A stretch of 36,173 nt of DNA from Promethearchaeota archaeon (lineage in GTDB: Archaea > Asgardarchaeota > Lokiarchaeia > Sigyniarchaeales > SOKP01). The notes under the pieces were generated by a model that saw only the letters and a list, made by a program, of their open reading frames with translations, searched no databases and was not told the DNA's origin. A program made the translations under genes and the position numbers. The stretch is from the NCBI GenBank assembly GCA_019894955.1, contig JAGXNQ010000004.1:11966-48138 (forward strand), read 5' to 3'. Shown here one piece after another: positions 1 through 9,318 of the stretch; positions within the stretch are counted from its first letter, which is position 1, and each line of letters starts with the position of its first letter.

Positions 1-2
1 AT

Positions 3-311
3 ACAATAAATATCATCTTAGAAATAATGGATATCACAGTTGAGTGTTCAGTATTTTTAGATAAGATCTTGATTGACCTTCTTAAAGATAGAGAGAATGT
101 CAAAGAATATTCAAGCCAAATTAATCAAAAAGAACACACAGTTGATCTTCTCAACATTAAACTTCGAAAAAGTCTTCAAGACACAGATTACAAAGTGAAT
201 TTTTTCACAATCTTTACGGTAGGAAACGTATTTGATATATTAGAAGCTATATCAGATTCTATTGAAGGCGTCGCTGACTACATAATGGTATTATTGACCA
301 GTGGTCTCTAA
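3..311 (+). CDS. PhoU-like / DUF47 family protein, C-terminal fragment (5' end outside window)
   Basis: Frame is open to the window edge upstream of the first ATG; C-terminus TIFTVGNVFDILEAISDSIEGVADYIMVLL resembles DUF47/PhoU-like helical proteins. Confidence 0.6.
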   Translation, partial: TINIILEIMDITVECSVFLDKILIDLLKDRENVKEYSSQINQKEHTVDLLNIKLRKSLQDTDYKVNFFTIFTVGNVFDILEAISDSIEGVADYIMVLLTSGL

Positions 312-442
312 AATTCATTTAATTTTGTAAATTTTATTTGACTGATAGAATTTAATCAAGTTATTTATCATATCAGCAAAAAAATAATAATGTATTGGAG
401 ATTAGTTTAATTATTGAAATAATTTAATTTTAATTTGAAATT

Positions 443-1801
443 ATGGTTCATAAATTTGTACATCCAATTGAAAATCGATACAGAACCGAAATAGCTTCAA
501 TTTTTACAGAAGAAACTAAATTAGAAAATTGGTTAAAGGTCGAAGCTGTTTTAGCAACAGTTAATGCCCAGTTGAATAACATTCCTACAAAAGCAGCTGA
601 AGAAATCAATAAAAAAGCAAATTTAAACTACGTTAAGCTCGATAGAGTTAAAGAAATTGATGATCAAATACATCACGATTTAATGGCTATGGTTAAAGCT
701 TTAGCAGAAAAATGTGAAGGAGATGCAGGAAAATATATCCATTTAGGAGCAACCAGTTATGATATTGAGGATACAGCTACAGCTTTACAACTTCGAGAGG
801 CTTTGAATTACATTAAAAAATCATTAACCGAATTACTGATTGTACTTTTTAGATTAATTGAAGAAAAAAAATCCTTAATATGTATTGGAAGGACTCATGG
901 ACAACATGCAATTCCTACCACTTATGGGATGAGATTTGGAGTTTGGGCTTATGAAATAAGCAGACATCTTGATAGATTAGAACAAATCCTAGAGCGAATA
1001 TCTTATGGAAAAATGTCTGGAGCTGTTGGGACAATGGCAAGTTTTGGAGAAAAAGGTATTAAAATTCAAACACAAGTAATGAAACTTCTTAACTTGAATT
1101 CTGTTTTAATCGCAAATCAAATAATACAAAGAGATCGCCATGCTGAAGTAATCATATTAACATCTTTAATTGGGCAATCTATAGCAAAAATAGCCCGAGA
1201 ATTTCGCATCCTTCAAAGAAATGAAGTTGCTGAAATGTTTGAACCATTCAAAAAAAGTCAAGTAGGTAGTTCAACGATGCCTCATAAAAGAAATCCTCAT
1301 AAATCAGAAAGGATCTGTAGTTTAGCGAGGATATTAAAATCTAACGTTATTCCTGCATTAGATAACATTATTTTAGAGGATGAAAGGGATCTTACGAATT
1401 CAGCCAATGAACGAATAATTTTTGCAGAAAATTTTATTCTTTTAGACTATATCATACAACAGATGACTTCTATTCTTCAAGGAGTCGAATTTGACGAAAT
1501 TCAAATTGAGAAAAACTTAAATCTTACTAAAGGGGCTTGTTTAAGCGAAAAAATTATGATAGAATTAGTTAATCGAGGAATTGGGAGACAAGAAGGTCAT
1601 GAAATACTAAGACAAGCCGTACAAAAAGCAATTAATGAAAATCGATTCATAGAAGAAATATTAAATGAAAATTCTAAAATAAAGGAAAAATTCTCTGAAA
1701 AAGAATTAAAAGATTTATTGGATCCACATCAATATATCGGGTTAGCACAAGCTCAGGTTGAACAATTATTAGACACACTAAGAAAAAAATATGATATATG
1801 A
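443..1801 (+). CDS. purB: Adenylosuccinate lyase (archaeal type)
   Basis: 452 aa; HLGATSYDIEDTATALQLREAL, GRTHGQHAIPTTYG, and fumarase/ASL signature GSSTMPHKRNPHKSE. Confidence 0.95.
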   Translation: MVHKFVHPIENRYRTEIASIFTEETKLENWLKVEAVLATVNAQLNNIPTKAAEEINKKANLNYVKLDRVKEIDDQIHHDLMAMVKALAEKCEGDAGKYIHLGATSYDIEDTATALQLREALNYIKKSLTELLIVLFRLIEEKKSLICIGRTHGQHAIPTTYGMRFGVWAYEISRHLDRLEQILERISYGKMSGAVGTMASFGEKGIKIQTQVMKLLNLNSVLIANQIIQRDRHAEVIILTSLIGQSIAKIAREFRILQRNEVAEMFEPFKKSQVGSSTMPHKRNPHKSERICSLARILKSNVIPALDNIILEDERDLTNSANERIIFAENFILLDYIIQQMTSILQGVEFDEIQIEKNLNLTKGACLSEKIMIELVNRGIGRQEGHEILRQAVQKAINENRFIEEILNENSKIKEKFSEKELKDLLDPHQYIGLAQAQVEQLLDTLRKKYDI

Positions 1802-2985
1802 AAATGTCGGATGAAAAAGATATTTATTCTCAATTAGGTGTTTCTTCCAAAAAAGAAGATGTCCATAAAGCTTTAGAAAACATCAATAAGGGATTATTTC
1901 CAGGAGCTTTTTGTAAGATCGTGGAAGATGTAAGAATGAAGGACGACTTTTGTTCAATTTTTCATTCTGATGGGGCGGGAACTAAAAGTAGTTTAGCATA
2001 CATGTATTATAGAGAGACCAATGATATTTCTGTATTTAGAGGTATTGTAAGAGATGCAATGGTTATGAATATTGATGACATGTTATGCGTGGGGGCAACT
2101 GGGGATTATTTTTTATCGAATAATATTGGTAGAAATAGTCATTATATTTCAGGAGAAATTATTGCTGAAATTATAAATGAATATCAGTCCTACAGTAGTA
2201 AATTGACGGAACTCGGCTTAAAAGTGACTCTGTGTGGTGGTGAAACTGCTGATGTGGGGGACATTGTAAAGACTTTATTAGTTGACGCATCAATGTTTAC
2301 AACAATGGAGCGAAAAGATGTTATAGATGCATCGAATATTCAAGCTGGTGACGTAATATTAGGATTAGCTAGTGATGGAAAAGCCACATATGAAGATGAG
2401 TATAACAGTGGTATAGGAAGTAATGGATTAACCCTTGCTCGTCATGGTGTACTTTGTCATGACTACTACGAGAAATATCCCGAATGTATTGATAGAAAGA
2501 CTAATGAGGAATTACTTTTTTTTGGTTTGTATTTATTGACTGATAAGCTTCCAGGATTAGAATTAAATATTGGCAAATCTCTTCTATCTCCAACTAGAAC
2601 TTATGCTCCAGTATTAATTGAAATTTTACGTGATTTAAGGCAAGATATTCATGGGATCATTCAAAATACAGGGGGAGGGCAAACTAAGGTTTTGAATTTT
2701 GGTAAAGGATTAAAATTTATAAAAAATAACTTATTTAAACCACCTAAAATATTCGAAATTATTCAAAATTCCTCTGAAACACCATGGAGAGAAATGTACC
2801 AAGTTTTTAACATGGGGAGTCGTTTAGAAATCTACTGTAGTGAATCCAATGCAAAAAAGATCATTGAGATCTGTAGAAAGTTTTCAATTGGATCAAAAAT
2901 CGTTGGATTTTGTGAAGAGTTACCAAAAACACAAAATAATATTGTTGAAATTAAATCAGAATTTGGTTCTTTTGAATATACTTAA
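1798..2985 (+). CDS. purM: Phosphoribosylformylglycinamidine cyclo-ligase (AIR synthase), long Bacteroidota-like form
   Basis: 395 aa; KEDVHKALENINKGLFPGAFCKIV, SDGAGTKSSLAYMYYRET, GGETADVGD, NTGGGQTKVL, YQVFNMGSRLE. Start overlaps purB stop (ATGA). Confidence 0.9.
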   Translation: MKMSDEKDIYSQLGVSSKKEDVHKALENINKGLFPGAFCKIVEDVRMKDDFCSIFHSDGAGTKSSLAYMYYRETNDISVFRGIVRDAMVMNIDDMLCVGATGDYFLSNNIGRNSHYISGEIIAEIINEYQSYSSKLTELGLKVTLCGGETADVGDIVKTLLVDASMFTTMERKDVIDASNIQAGDVILGLASDGKATYEDEYNSGIGSNGLTLARHGVLCHDYYEKYPECIDRKTNEELLFFGLYLLTDKLPGLELNIGKSLLSPTRTYAPVLIEILRDLRQDIHGIIQNTGGGQTKVLNFGKGLKFIKNNLFKPPKIFEIIQNSSETPWREMYQVFNMGSRLEIYCSESNAKKIIEICRKFSIGSKIVGFCEELPKTQNNIVEIKSEFGSFEYT

Positions 2986-3023
2986 CAGCAACTAGATAGA
3001 TTAAATATTGATGATAAAGAAAG

Positions 3024-3045
3024 GTTTAAAATTCATATTTTAAAC
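3024..3045. repeat. Perfect 9-bp inverted repeat with 4-nt loop between purM and CPBP gene
   Basis: gtttaaaat-tcat-attttaaac, 39 nt after purM stop and 64 nt before the next ATG. Confidence 0.6.
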
Positions 3046-3108
3046 GATAAAATTTATACCATTAATTATATTATAATTTCTAAATTAATTTAGTTAGGTA
3101 GTTCTTAT

Positions 3109-4170
3109 ATGACAAGAAAACGAAGTTCAAGTTCAAGGAAAAAAATGATTATTCAAAGATTCTATTTTTTACTTGAGACTATCCTCATTTTTCTGGGTAT
3201 CTTCCTTACCTCAATCATATTAATTCCATTATCATTTCTTGAAAGTTATGGAGTAATTTATGGCATTTCATTTTATCTAGTAAGGGCCATGACAGTAATT
3301 GTAGCTGTGACTTTGTTCATGTATGTTTCTAACTTTGCCTTATATGGGAAGAGAGGAGAGCTTATTTTAGAAAGAGATATTAGCCCACCTAGAAATTTTC
3401 TCGGTTTATTTGGGATAAAAAGATCAAATTTTAAGTTTCAATTATTATATGGGATTTTGATTTTATTTTTGGTATTTATTCCAATTGATTTCTTAACTTA
3501 TTTTTTTGCACCACAGATGCTCGTATATTCCGCTGAGGTCTTAACCTTTAACATTTCAAATTCCTATTTTTCGGAACCATATCTCATATTTTTAGGTTCA
3601 GTAATAATCATACAATTTTCAGTTGCTTTTTATGAGGAATCACTAACTAGGGGATTTTTAGCAAATAGGGGGAGTGATTATATTCCCAAAATGTCTGCAG
3701 TTATAATGTCTTCCTTCTATTTTGGTATGGGGCATTTTGCTTATATATTTAGTCCTGCGAGCCCCCAAATTCCCACGATTTTTCCTTTTATATGGTTGAT
3801 TGAAGCATTTTTCATAGGGATCGTCCTATCGATGACAGTTTTAAGGCGACGGTGGATTTTTCCCGCTATATTCGCACACGGCATGAATAATATTATATCT
3901 GCGCATGCAATTTGGAATTATCTTCAAGGAAATGATTTCATGATACTAGCATTATTTCTCTATCTTCCATTAATGATTATTGGTGTCGTATTATTATTAT
4001 TGGAATTTCCCCTCATTAAAGAAAGCTTATCTTTAGGTACAAAAGAACTAAAGTTATATTTAAAAAATGAAGTTCAAGTTAATGAAAATACTGGTTCTAA
4101 AATAATACGAATATTGCTCGACTTTTTGTTTGGATTTCTTATTTTTGTTATAGGATTTGTTTTTTATTAA
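3109..4170 (+). CDS. CPBP family intramembrane metalloprotease (Abi/CAAX-like)
   Basis: 353 aa multi-TM protein; EE-x3-R motif (FYEESLTRGFLANR), FGMGHFAYIF and FAHGMNNI. Confidence 0.85.
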   Translation: MTRKRSSSSRKKMIIQRFYFLLETILIFLGIFLTSIILIPLSFLESYGVIYGISFYLVRAMTVIVAVTLFMYVSNFALYGKRGELILERDISPPRNFLGLFGIKRSNFKFQLLYGILILFLVFIPIDFLTYFFAPQMLVYSAEVLTFNISNSYFSEPYLIFLGSVIIIQFSVAFYEESLTRGFLANRGSDYIPKMSAVIMSSFYFGMGHFAYIFSPASPQIPTIFPFIWLIEAFFIGIVLSMTVLRRRWIFPAIFAHGMNNIISAHAIWNYLQGNDFMILALFLYLPLMIIGVVLLLLEFPLIKESLSLGTKELKLYLKNEVQVNENTGSKIIRILLDFLFGFLIFVIGFVFY

Positions 4171-4182
4171 TGGTGCGATAGA

Positions 4183-4707
4183 ATGGTTAAGTATGGAATA
4201 ATTTCAGATTCACATATTGCTGAAAATGATGATATAACCAAGATTAATGCTTTGATATATGAGTTGAAAAGAGTTTTCAACGACGTTGATCAAATTATTC
4301 ATGCAGGGGATATTTGTAGCAAGAATTTTCTGAGTGAATTAAATGCGATAGCTCCTACTATATCTGTTAGAGGTCATGACGACAAAATAAAAGATCTGGA
4401 CAATTTCATAAAATTTTCTGCTGGAAGATATAATATTGGTGTTATTCATGAACAACCAAATGATTTGGAGAATTTTTTTAAAAGTAATGATATTCATATA
4501 CTAATAATTGGTCACTCTCACCAACCATTTATAAAAGGGACAAAATACAACACATTGCTCATAAATCCTGGTAGTCCTACAAACCCTAAAGCACCACCTC
4601 AAAAAAAAGGTTTTGATGAACCAATTGCTAGACCGAGCGTGATAACCATGTCTATTGATGAAAACGACATTTTATCTACTTATATCATAAATTTAAAATT
4701 AGACTAA
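4183..4707 (+). CDS. YfcE/MJ0936-family metallophosphoesterase
   Basis: 174 aa; ISDSHIAE, HAGDICS, RGHDD (in place of RGNCD), GHSHQPF, NPGSPTNP motifs. Confidence 0.9.
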   Translation: MVKYGIISDSHIAENDDITKINALIYELKRVFNDVDQIIHAGDICSKNFLSELNAIAPTISVRGHDDKIKDLDNFIKFSAGRYNIGVIHEQPNDLENFFKSNDIHILIIGHSHQPFIKGTKYNTLLINPGSPTNPKAPPQKKGFDEPIARPSVITMSIDENDILSTYIINLKLD

Positions 4708-4835
4708 TTCGATTTTATTTTAGAATCAAAATATGATTGTAATTGTATAAAATAGAAATAAGTTAATGTTAAATATGGTAAAGAGCTTATAATTTACATA
4801 TTTATGAATCTAAATAACGAGTGTGAAAATTTGAA

Positions 4836-5234
4836 ATGGTTAACAAACTTGAAATGATTCTCAAAGAACTCAATGATAATGGTAATTTTCGAGCATCTCT
4901 TTTTTCTACTTCCACAGGACTTGTTTTAGCCTCACAAAAGGTAGATGAAGTTGATGAAAGAGTAATAGCGGCTATGGGATCCTTACTGAGCGATGCCGCA
5001 TATAAAGCATCTGAAGAATTAAGTTTATCCCTATTAGCAAGTTTGAAGATCAAGTATGTTGATGATTTTGTTATTTGTAGAAATATCATTATGAAAGATG
5101 AAAAAACTCAATTTTTATTAGCTGTTCTCTCTAAACCACCAGAATCAGATGATATAGAAAGATATTATGAACAATTACTTGATTGGGCTGTACAAAATAG
5201 TTTTCCAGATTTAGAGAAATTATCAACTATTTAA
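4836..5234 (+). CDS. Roadblock/LC7 domain protein
   Basis: 132 aa; helix-FRASLFSTSTGLVLAS-(helix)-AAMGSLLSDAAYKASEEL-...-FLLAVLSK pattern typical of roadblock/LC7. Confidence 0.8.
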   Translation: MVNKLEMILKELNDNGNFRASLFSTSTGLVLASQKVDEVDERVIAAMGSLLSDAAYKASEELSLSLLASLKIKYVDDFVICRNIIMKDEKTQFLLAVLSKPPESDDIERYYEQLLDWAVQNSFPDLEKLSTI

Positions 5235-5277
5235 GATGGAATTCACTCATAACTACCTTTTCAATATTTTATAAAGT

Positions 5278-5935
5278 TTAAATTTTTTTTATAAATTTGA
5301 CAACTTCATCGGCCAAAATTCCTTCTGAACCCCAATAGAAGTGATCAGCTCCCTTGATTATGATTTTTTCTTTTGGCTCTTTATAGAGATTATAATGAGA
5401 AAAGAAATTATCATATTTTGCAATAGAATCCTGATCTCCTTGAATAAATAATTTAGGTTTGTTAGTTTGAGACATATTTCTGTAATTTGTTCCCATAAAA
5501 TCCCATGGAAACGAGATCGCACAGTACCCTATAATTGATTTAGTAAAATTTACAGCTGAACATCCGATTGCTGCCCCATAAGAATATCCGCAGATGAGTA
5601 TTGTTTGATTCTCTTTTTTTTGAAGAAAAGTGATACAACTATGAACATCAGATAACTCTCCAGGTCCTCCAGAATGATTTCCAGTTGATCTTTCTACACC
5701 TCTAAAATTGAAACGTAAACACGAGATATTGTTTTTCACTAAATGATCGAAAATAGTTGATATGACATTATTATGCATTGAGCCACCATATTTTCCCTTT
5801 CTTAGGATAATCCTAAAGAAATTGAGGATGAGGATGGCACAGTAAAACAATTATGTCATTATTTTCAATGCTAGATTGAAAAAACTCCGCTTCTAAAGAT
5901 ACCTCATTACCTTGAATCATTATGTTATTAGACAT
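5278..5935 (-). pseudogene. Alpha/beta hydrolase (dienelactone hydrolase-like) with reading frame interrupted by a palindromic insertion
   Basis: N-terminal frame 5935->5813 reads MSNNIMIQGNEVSLEAEFFQSSIENNDIIVLLCHPHPQFL*; the C-terminal part continues in another frame as KYGGSMHNNVISTIFDHLVKNNISCLRFNFRGVERSTGNHSGGPGE...CGYSYGAA... Family motif is HPHPx(Y/F)GGSMHN. Confidence 0.8.
5798..5821. repeat. Imperfect inverted repeat (11-bp arms, 1-nt spacer, 1-nt bulge) inside the interrupted hydrolase gene
   Basis: tttcttaggat-a-atcctaaagaaa. Confidence 0.85.
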
Positions 5936-5976
5936 AATTTTAATTAGATTTAATTCTATAATAATTATACCATAGA

Positions 5977-5984
5977 AGGTGATC
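5977..5984 (+). promoter_or_regulatory. Shine-Dalgarno-like AGGTGATC for nadC
   Basis: aggtgatc 6 nt before TTG at 5991; matches the archaeal anti-SD complement. Confidence 0.6.
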
Positions 5985-5990
5985 ACCGAA

Positions 5991-6845
5991 TTGAAGTTTA
6001 ATAACTTGATTTTAGAACGAAAAATTAGAGAATTTCTCGAAGAAGATTGTCATTTCAGCGACATAAGTTCAAGTATAATCCCCAAAAATGCAATTAGTTC
6101 CGCAAAAATAATTACTAAAAGCAGTGGTTATATTAGTGGATTAGAAGAATTGAAAATGATTTATAATATCTTAAATGTAACCGTGAACCTTGTTAAAGAA
6201 GATGGAGATCACGTGAAAAAGGGAGACATCCTCGCACATTTAAAAGGAAAAACACAATCAATATTATTGGGAGAACGAACAGCTCTAAATTTACTCTCTC
6301 ATATGAGTGCTATAACCAATACTACTCGGAAATATGTGGAAATTATTAGAGATTCTGGAAAATCAGTGAAAATAGCTTGTACCCGTAAAACCCTGCCAGG
6401 ATTACGAATTTTTGAGAAAAAAGCAGTTATTCTTGGTGGAGGGGAAACTCATCGTTTTTCTCTCGATGATATGGTACTATTGAAAGATACACATTTAAAA
6501 TATTTTAACGGAAATATCGAAGAAATGATGATAGAAATAAAAAAGAATACCAGTTTCACAAAAAAAATAGAAATCGAAATTGAACGAGTTGAAGATGTTT
6601 TAATTGCAGCTAAATTTGGTGCAGACATAATTATGCTAGATAATATGAATCCTGACCAAGTAGAGGATGCAATTAGTACATTAAAAAAGAATAAAGTCCG
6701 TGGATTTGTATTAGTTGAAGTTTCAGGGGGTATTACATTAGATAATATAGTAGATTATGTGATTGCTGAACCAGATATAATAAGTTCCAGTGAATTAACT
6801 CAATTTCCCTCTGAAAAAGTTGATATTTCACTACGATTTGACTAA
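5991..6845 (+). CDS. nadC: Nicotinate-nucleotide pyrophosphorylase (carboxylating)
   Basis: ARTKTLPG-like ACTRKTLPGLRIFEKKAV, GGGETHRFSLDDMVLLKDTH, EIEIERVEDVL, IMLDNMNP. The track starts at GTG 5979, but that GTG lies inside the SD, so TTG 5991 is more likely. Confidence 0.93.
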   Translation: MKFNNLILERKIREFLEEDCHFSDISSSIIPKNAISSAKIITKSSGYISGLEELKMIYNILNVTVNLVKEDGDHVKKGDILAHLKGKTQSILLGERTALNLLSHMSAITNTTRKYVEIIRDSGKSVKIACTRKTLPGLRIFEKKAVILGGGETHRFSLDDMVLLKDTHLKYFNGNIEEMMIEIKKNTSFTKKIEIEIERVEDVLIAAKFGADIIMLDNMNPDQVEDAISTLKKNKVRGFVLVEVSGGITLDNIVDYVIAEPDIISSSELTQFPSEKVDISLRFD

Positions 6846-6854
6846 TCGAATATT

Positions 6855-7247
6855 TTAATCGATAACAATCTCATGGATTGAGCAGGATACATCTTTTATC
6901 TTAGCCAGAGAATGATACAAATCTTTTATAAGTCCAAATTCTCCTACTGTTAAAACTACTTCAATTTTCTTTTCTACAATTCTCCAATCAGTGACTGCTT
7001 TTATAATCGTATTGAATTGGTTATACAATTCTGAAATTTCATCTGAAATTATATTTTTAAAGGGATAGACTAAATTTATTATCATTATCTTATATCCATT
7101 CAAATTCTCAAATTTCTCATAATTTTCAATGAATTTTACAATTGCATCCCTTAAAGCTTCACTTTTTGAATTAAATCCACTTCTAAAACGAACTTTTTCA
7201 AATCTAACTAATAAATCATCACTGACTTGCAAAGAAATCATTTTCAT
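6855..7247 (-). CDS. NikR-like ribbon-helix-helix transcriptional regulator lacking canonical Ni ligands
   Basis: 130 aa; MKMISLQVSDDLLVRFEKVRFRSGFNSKSEALRDAIVKFIENY RHH domain plus NikR-like C-terminal domain; no His/Cys at ligand positions. Confidence 0.75.
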   Translation of the reverse strand: MKMISLQVSDDLLVRFEKVRFRSGFNSKSEALRDAIVKFIENYEKFENLNGYKIMIINLVYPFKNIISDEISELYNQFNTIIKAVTDWRIVEKKIEVVLTVGEFGLIKDLYHSLAKIKDVSCSIHEIVID

Positions 7248-7302
7248 AATTACAATTATGAAGATTTAATTATAAATTTTAGATGAAAAATAAACTCCAA
7301 GT

Positions 7303-7974
7303 TTATTTTAGCCATTTTTTAGGGCAACTAGCGAATAATTGTCTAAACATTTTCTCATGTTCTTCAAGATTTTCCTCAGGGATAGTTAATGGATCTCCAA
7401 TTTGCAGTGCACCCCAATATACCTTTGCCAACTTTTCTAATATTACAGCAAACCGAACCGCATGATCAACAGATTTTCCGCATATGATAGCCCCATGATT
7501 TGCAAGTATCGCTGCGTTATTTCTACCTAGCGCTTTCAATGAATTTGGTCCCATTTCTTCTGTATGAGCTTCTGTAATTTCACTACATCGAATTTTTCCA
7601 CCAAGGAAAATAAGTTGTTGTTCCATTATGATTGGAATGCCTCTTCTTAGAACTGAAAGCATAGAAATATAAGGAGAATGATTATGGATAACACTCTTAA
7701 CTTTAGGTCTATCTTTATAAACAGCTAAATGCATTTTAACTTCCGTGGATGGAATTTTACCTGAACCTAACACATTTCCCTCTAAATCCATATGTACGAT
7801 TAGCTCCGGACTTAATAAGCTATATTTTGTCGAAGTGGGAGTAACAAGTATTTCATTTTTATTTATCCGAACACTAACATTGCCTTCTCCATCCTCAACT
7901 AACCCTTTACTATATATCTCTTGAGCTCCTCTTACAACTGTTTTACGAAGTTGTTCTAATTTATCCGTTTCCAT
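7303..7974 (-). CDS. Class II aldolase/adducin family protein (fuculose-phosphate aldolase-like)
   Basis: 223 aa; EGNVSVRI, PTSTKY, STEVKMH, HNHSPY and NHGAIICG (metal-binding motifs). Confidence 0.88.
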   Translation of the reverse strand: METDKLEQLRKTVVRGAQEIYSKGLVEDGEGNVSVRINKNEILVTPTSTKYSLLSPELIVHMDLEGNVLGSGKIPSTEVKMHLAVYKDRPKVKSVIHNHSPYISMLSVLRRGIPIIMEQQLIFLGGKIRCSEITEAHTEEMGPNSLKALGRNNAAILANHGAIICGKSVDHAVRFAVILEKLAKVYWGALQIGDPLTIPEENLEEHEKMFRQLFASCPKKWLK

Positions 7975-8183
7975 ATGAATTTAAATTAAAGATTGATTAA
8001 AAATGTACTTCACATTAACTCATGAGAGATTAAATTGAAACAAATTAAAAAAGATAATTCAATACTCATATTCACTAAGCTTTCAATCATTCAAATTAAA
8101 AAATTTATGATGTGGCATTTTTTATATGAATGAAAATTCTTTGTACTTGTGAACAAGGATATAAATTCTTCTCTCATAAAAAT

Positions 8184-9260
8184 ATGACACAAATAATCCT
8201 TCATTGTGATCTGGACGCATTTTTCGCTGCAGTTGAGGTTCGAGATAATCCTGATTATGAAGATAAACCTGTGATAGTTGGAGCAGATCCTAAAGAGGGA
8301 AAAGGAAGAGGAGTTGTCTCTACCTGTAATTATGAAGCTAGGAAATACGGGATTCATTCTGCAATGCCAATTTCAATAGCTTATAGGAAATGCCCTCATG
8401 GCATATACTTACCCCCAAATTTTGCAAAATACCACGAAGCTTCAGAAAAAGTAATGGGAATCATAAAATCGGTTAGTTCAATTTTTCAGCAAGTCAGCAT
8501 TGATGAAGCATATATTGATATCTCTGAAAATTGTACTACTTACGAAGAAGCATTGAATACTGCAAAAGAAATTCAAAGTAGAGTTTTAGATGATGTGGGA
8601 ATAACTCTTTCAATTGGATGCGCTCCTACAAAATCAATTGCAAAAATTGCTTCTGATTATAAAAAACCAAATGGAATTACAATTGTCAAACCCGAAGAAA
8701 TCAAAGAGTTTTTATCTCCAATGGATATAACACGAATTCCCGGAATTGGAAAGAAAACCAAAGAATATTACAATAGACAAGGAATTAGAGTAATCGGAGA
8801 CATAATTAATACACCCCTTCACAGGATGATAGAACAATTCGGAAAAAATGGAAAATGGGTTTGGGATGTCGCAAATGGACTGAATCAACCCAAATTCAAG
8901 TCTTCTCGAGATATAAGAAAATCCATAAGCAAGGAAAGAACTTTTTATGATGATACTAGTGATTTTAATTTGATTATTTCAAAATTAGAAGAAATAAATG
9001 AAAAATTACATATTAAACTCGATAAGGATGGAACGTATTATAAAACTATCTCCTTAAAAATAAGATTCGAAGGATTCGAAACATATACACGTTCAAAATC
9101 GCTTCCGCGTCCTATTCAAGACGTTAAAAAAGCGATGAATGTTATTTTAGAATTATATCAAGAATTTGTAAACTATGATAAGAAAGTAAGGTTAGTAGGA
9201 ATTAAACTCTCTAATTTATCTAATAATATAAAACAATTAAAAATCAGTAATTTTATGTGA
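8184..9260 (+). CDS. dinB: DNA polymerase IV (Y-family)
   Basis: LHCDLDAFFAAVEVRDNP, VVSTCNYEARKYGIHSAMP, SIDEAYIDIS, SIGCAPTKSIAKIASDYKKPNG. Start at 8184 preferred over 8130. Confidence 0.93.
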   Translation: MTQIILHCDLDAFFAAVEVRDNPDYEDKPVIVGADPKEGKGRGVVSTCNYEARKYGIHSAMPISIAYRKCPHGIYLPPNFAKYHEASEKVMGIIKSVSSIFQQVSIDEAYIDISENCTTYEEALNTAKEIQSRVLDDVGITLSIGCAPTKSIAKIASDYKKPNGITIVKPEEIKEFLSPMDITRIPGIGKKTKEYYNRQGIRVIGDIINTPLHRMIEQFGKNGKWVWDVANGLNQPKFKSSRDIRKSISKERTFYDDTSDFNLIISKLEEINEKLHIKLDKDGTYYKTISLKIRFEGFETYTRSKSLPRPIQDVKKAMNVILELYQEFVNYDKKVRLVGIKLSNLSNNIKQLKISNFM

Positions 9261-9318
9261 TCAGAATGATTTACTTTGTTTTGTTAATAATTAATTAATT
9301 TCTCTTAAGAATATCGGA

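Noticed and set aside
3109-4170. CPBP protease as an abortive-infection (Abi) defence gene
   Set aside because: CPBP proteins are common housekeeping membrane proteases; no neighbouring defence genes here.
4802-5089. Minus-strand 95-aa ORF
   Set aside because: Antisense to the roadblock/LC7 gene; low-complexity Ser-rich translation, no family features.
8091-8357. Minus-strand 88-aa ORF
   Set aside because: Antisense to the dinB start region; no recognisable features.
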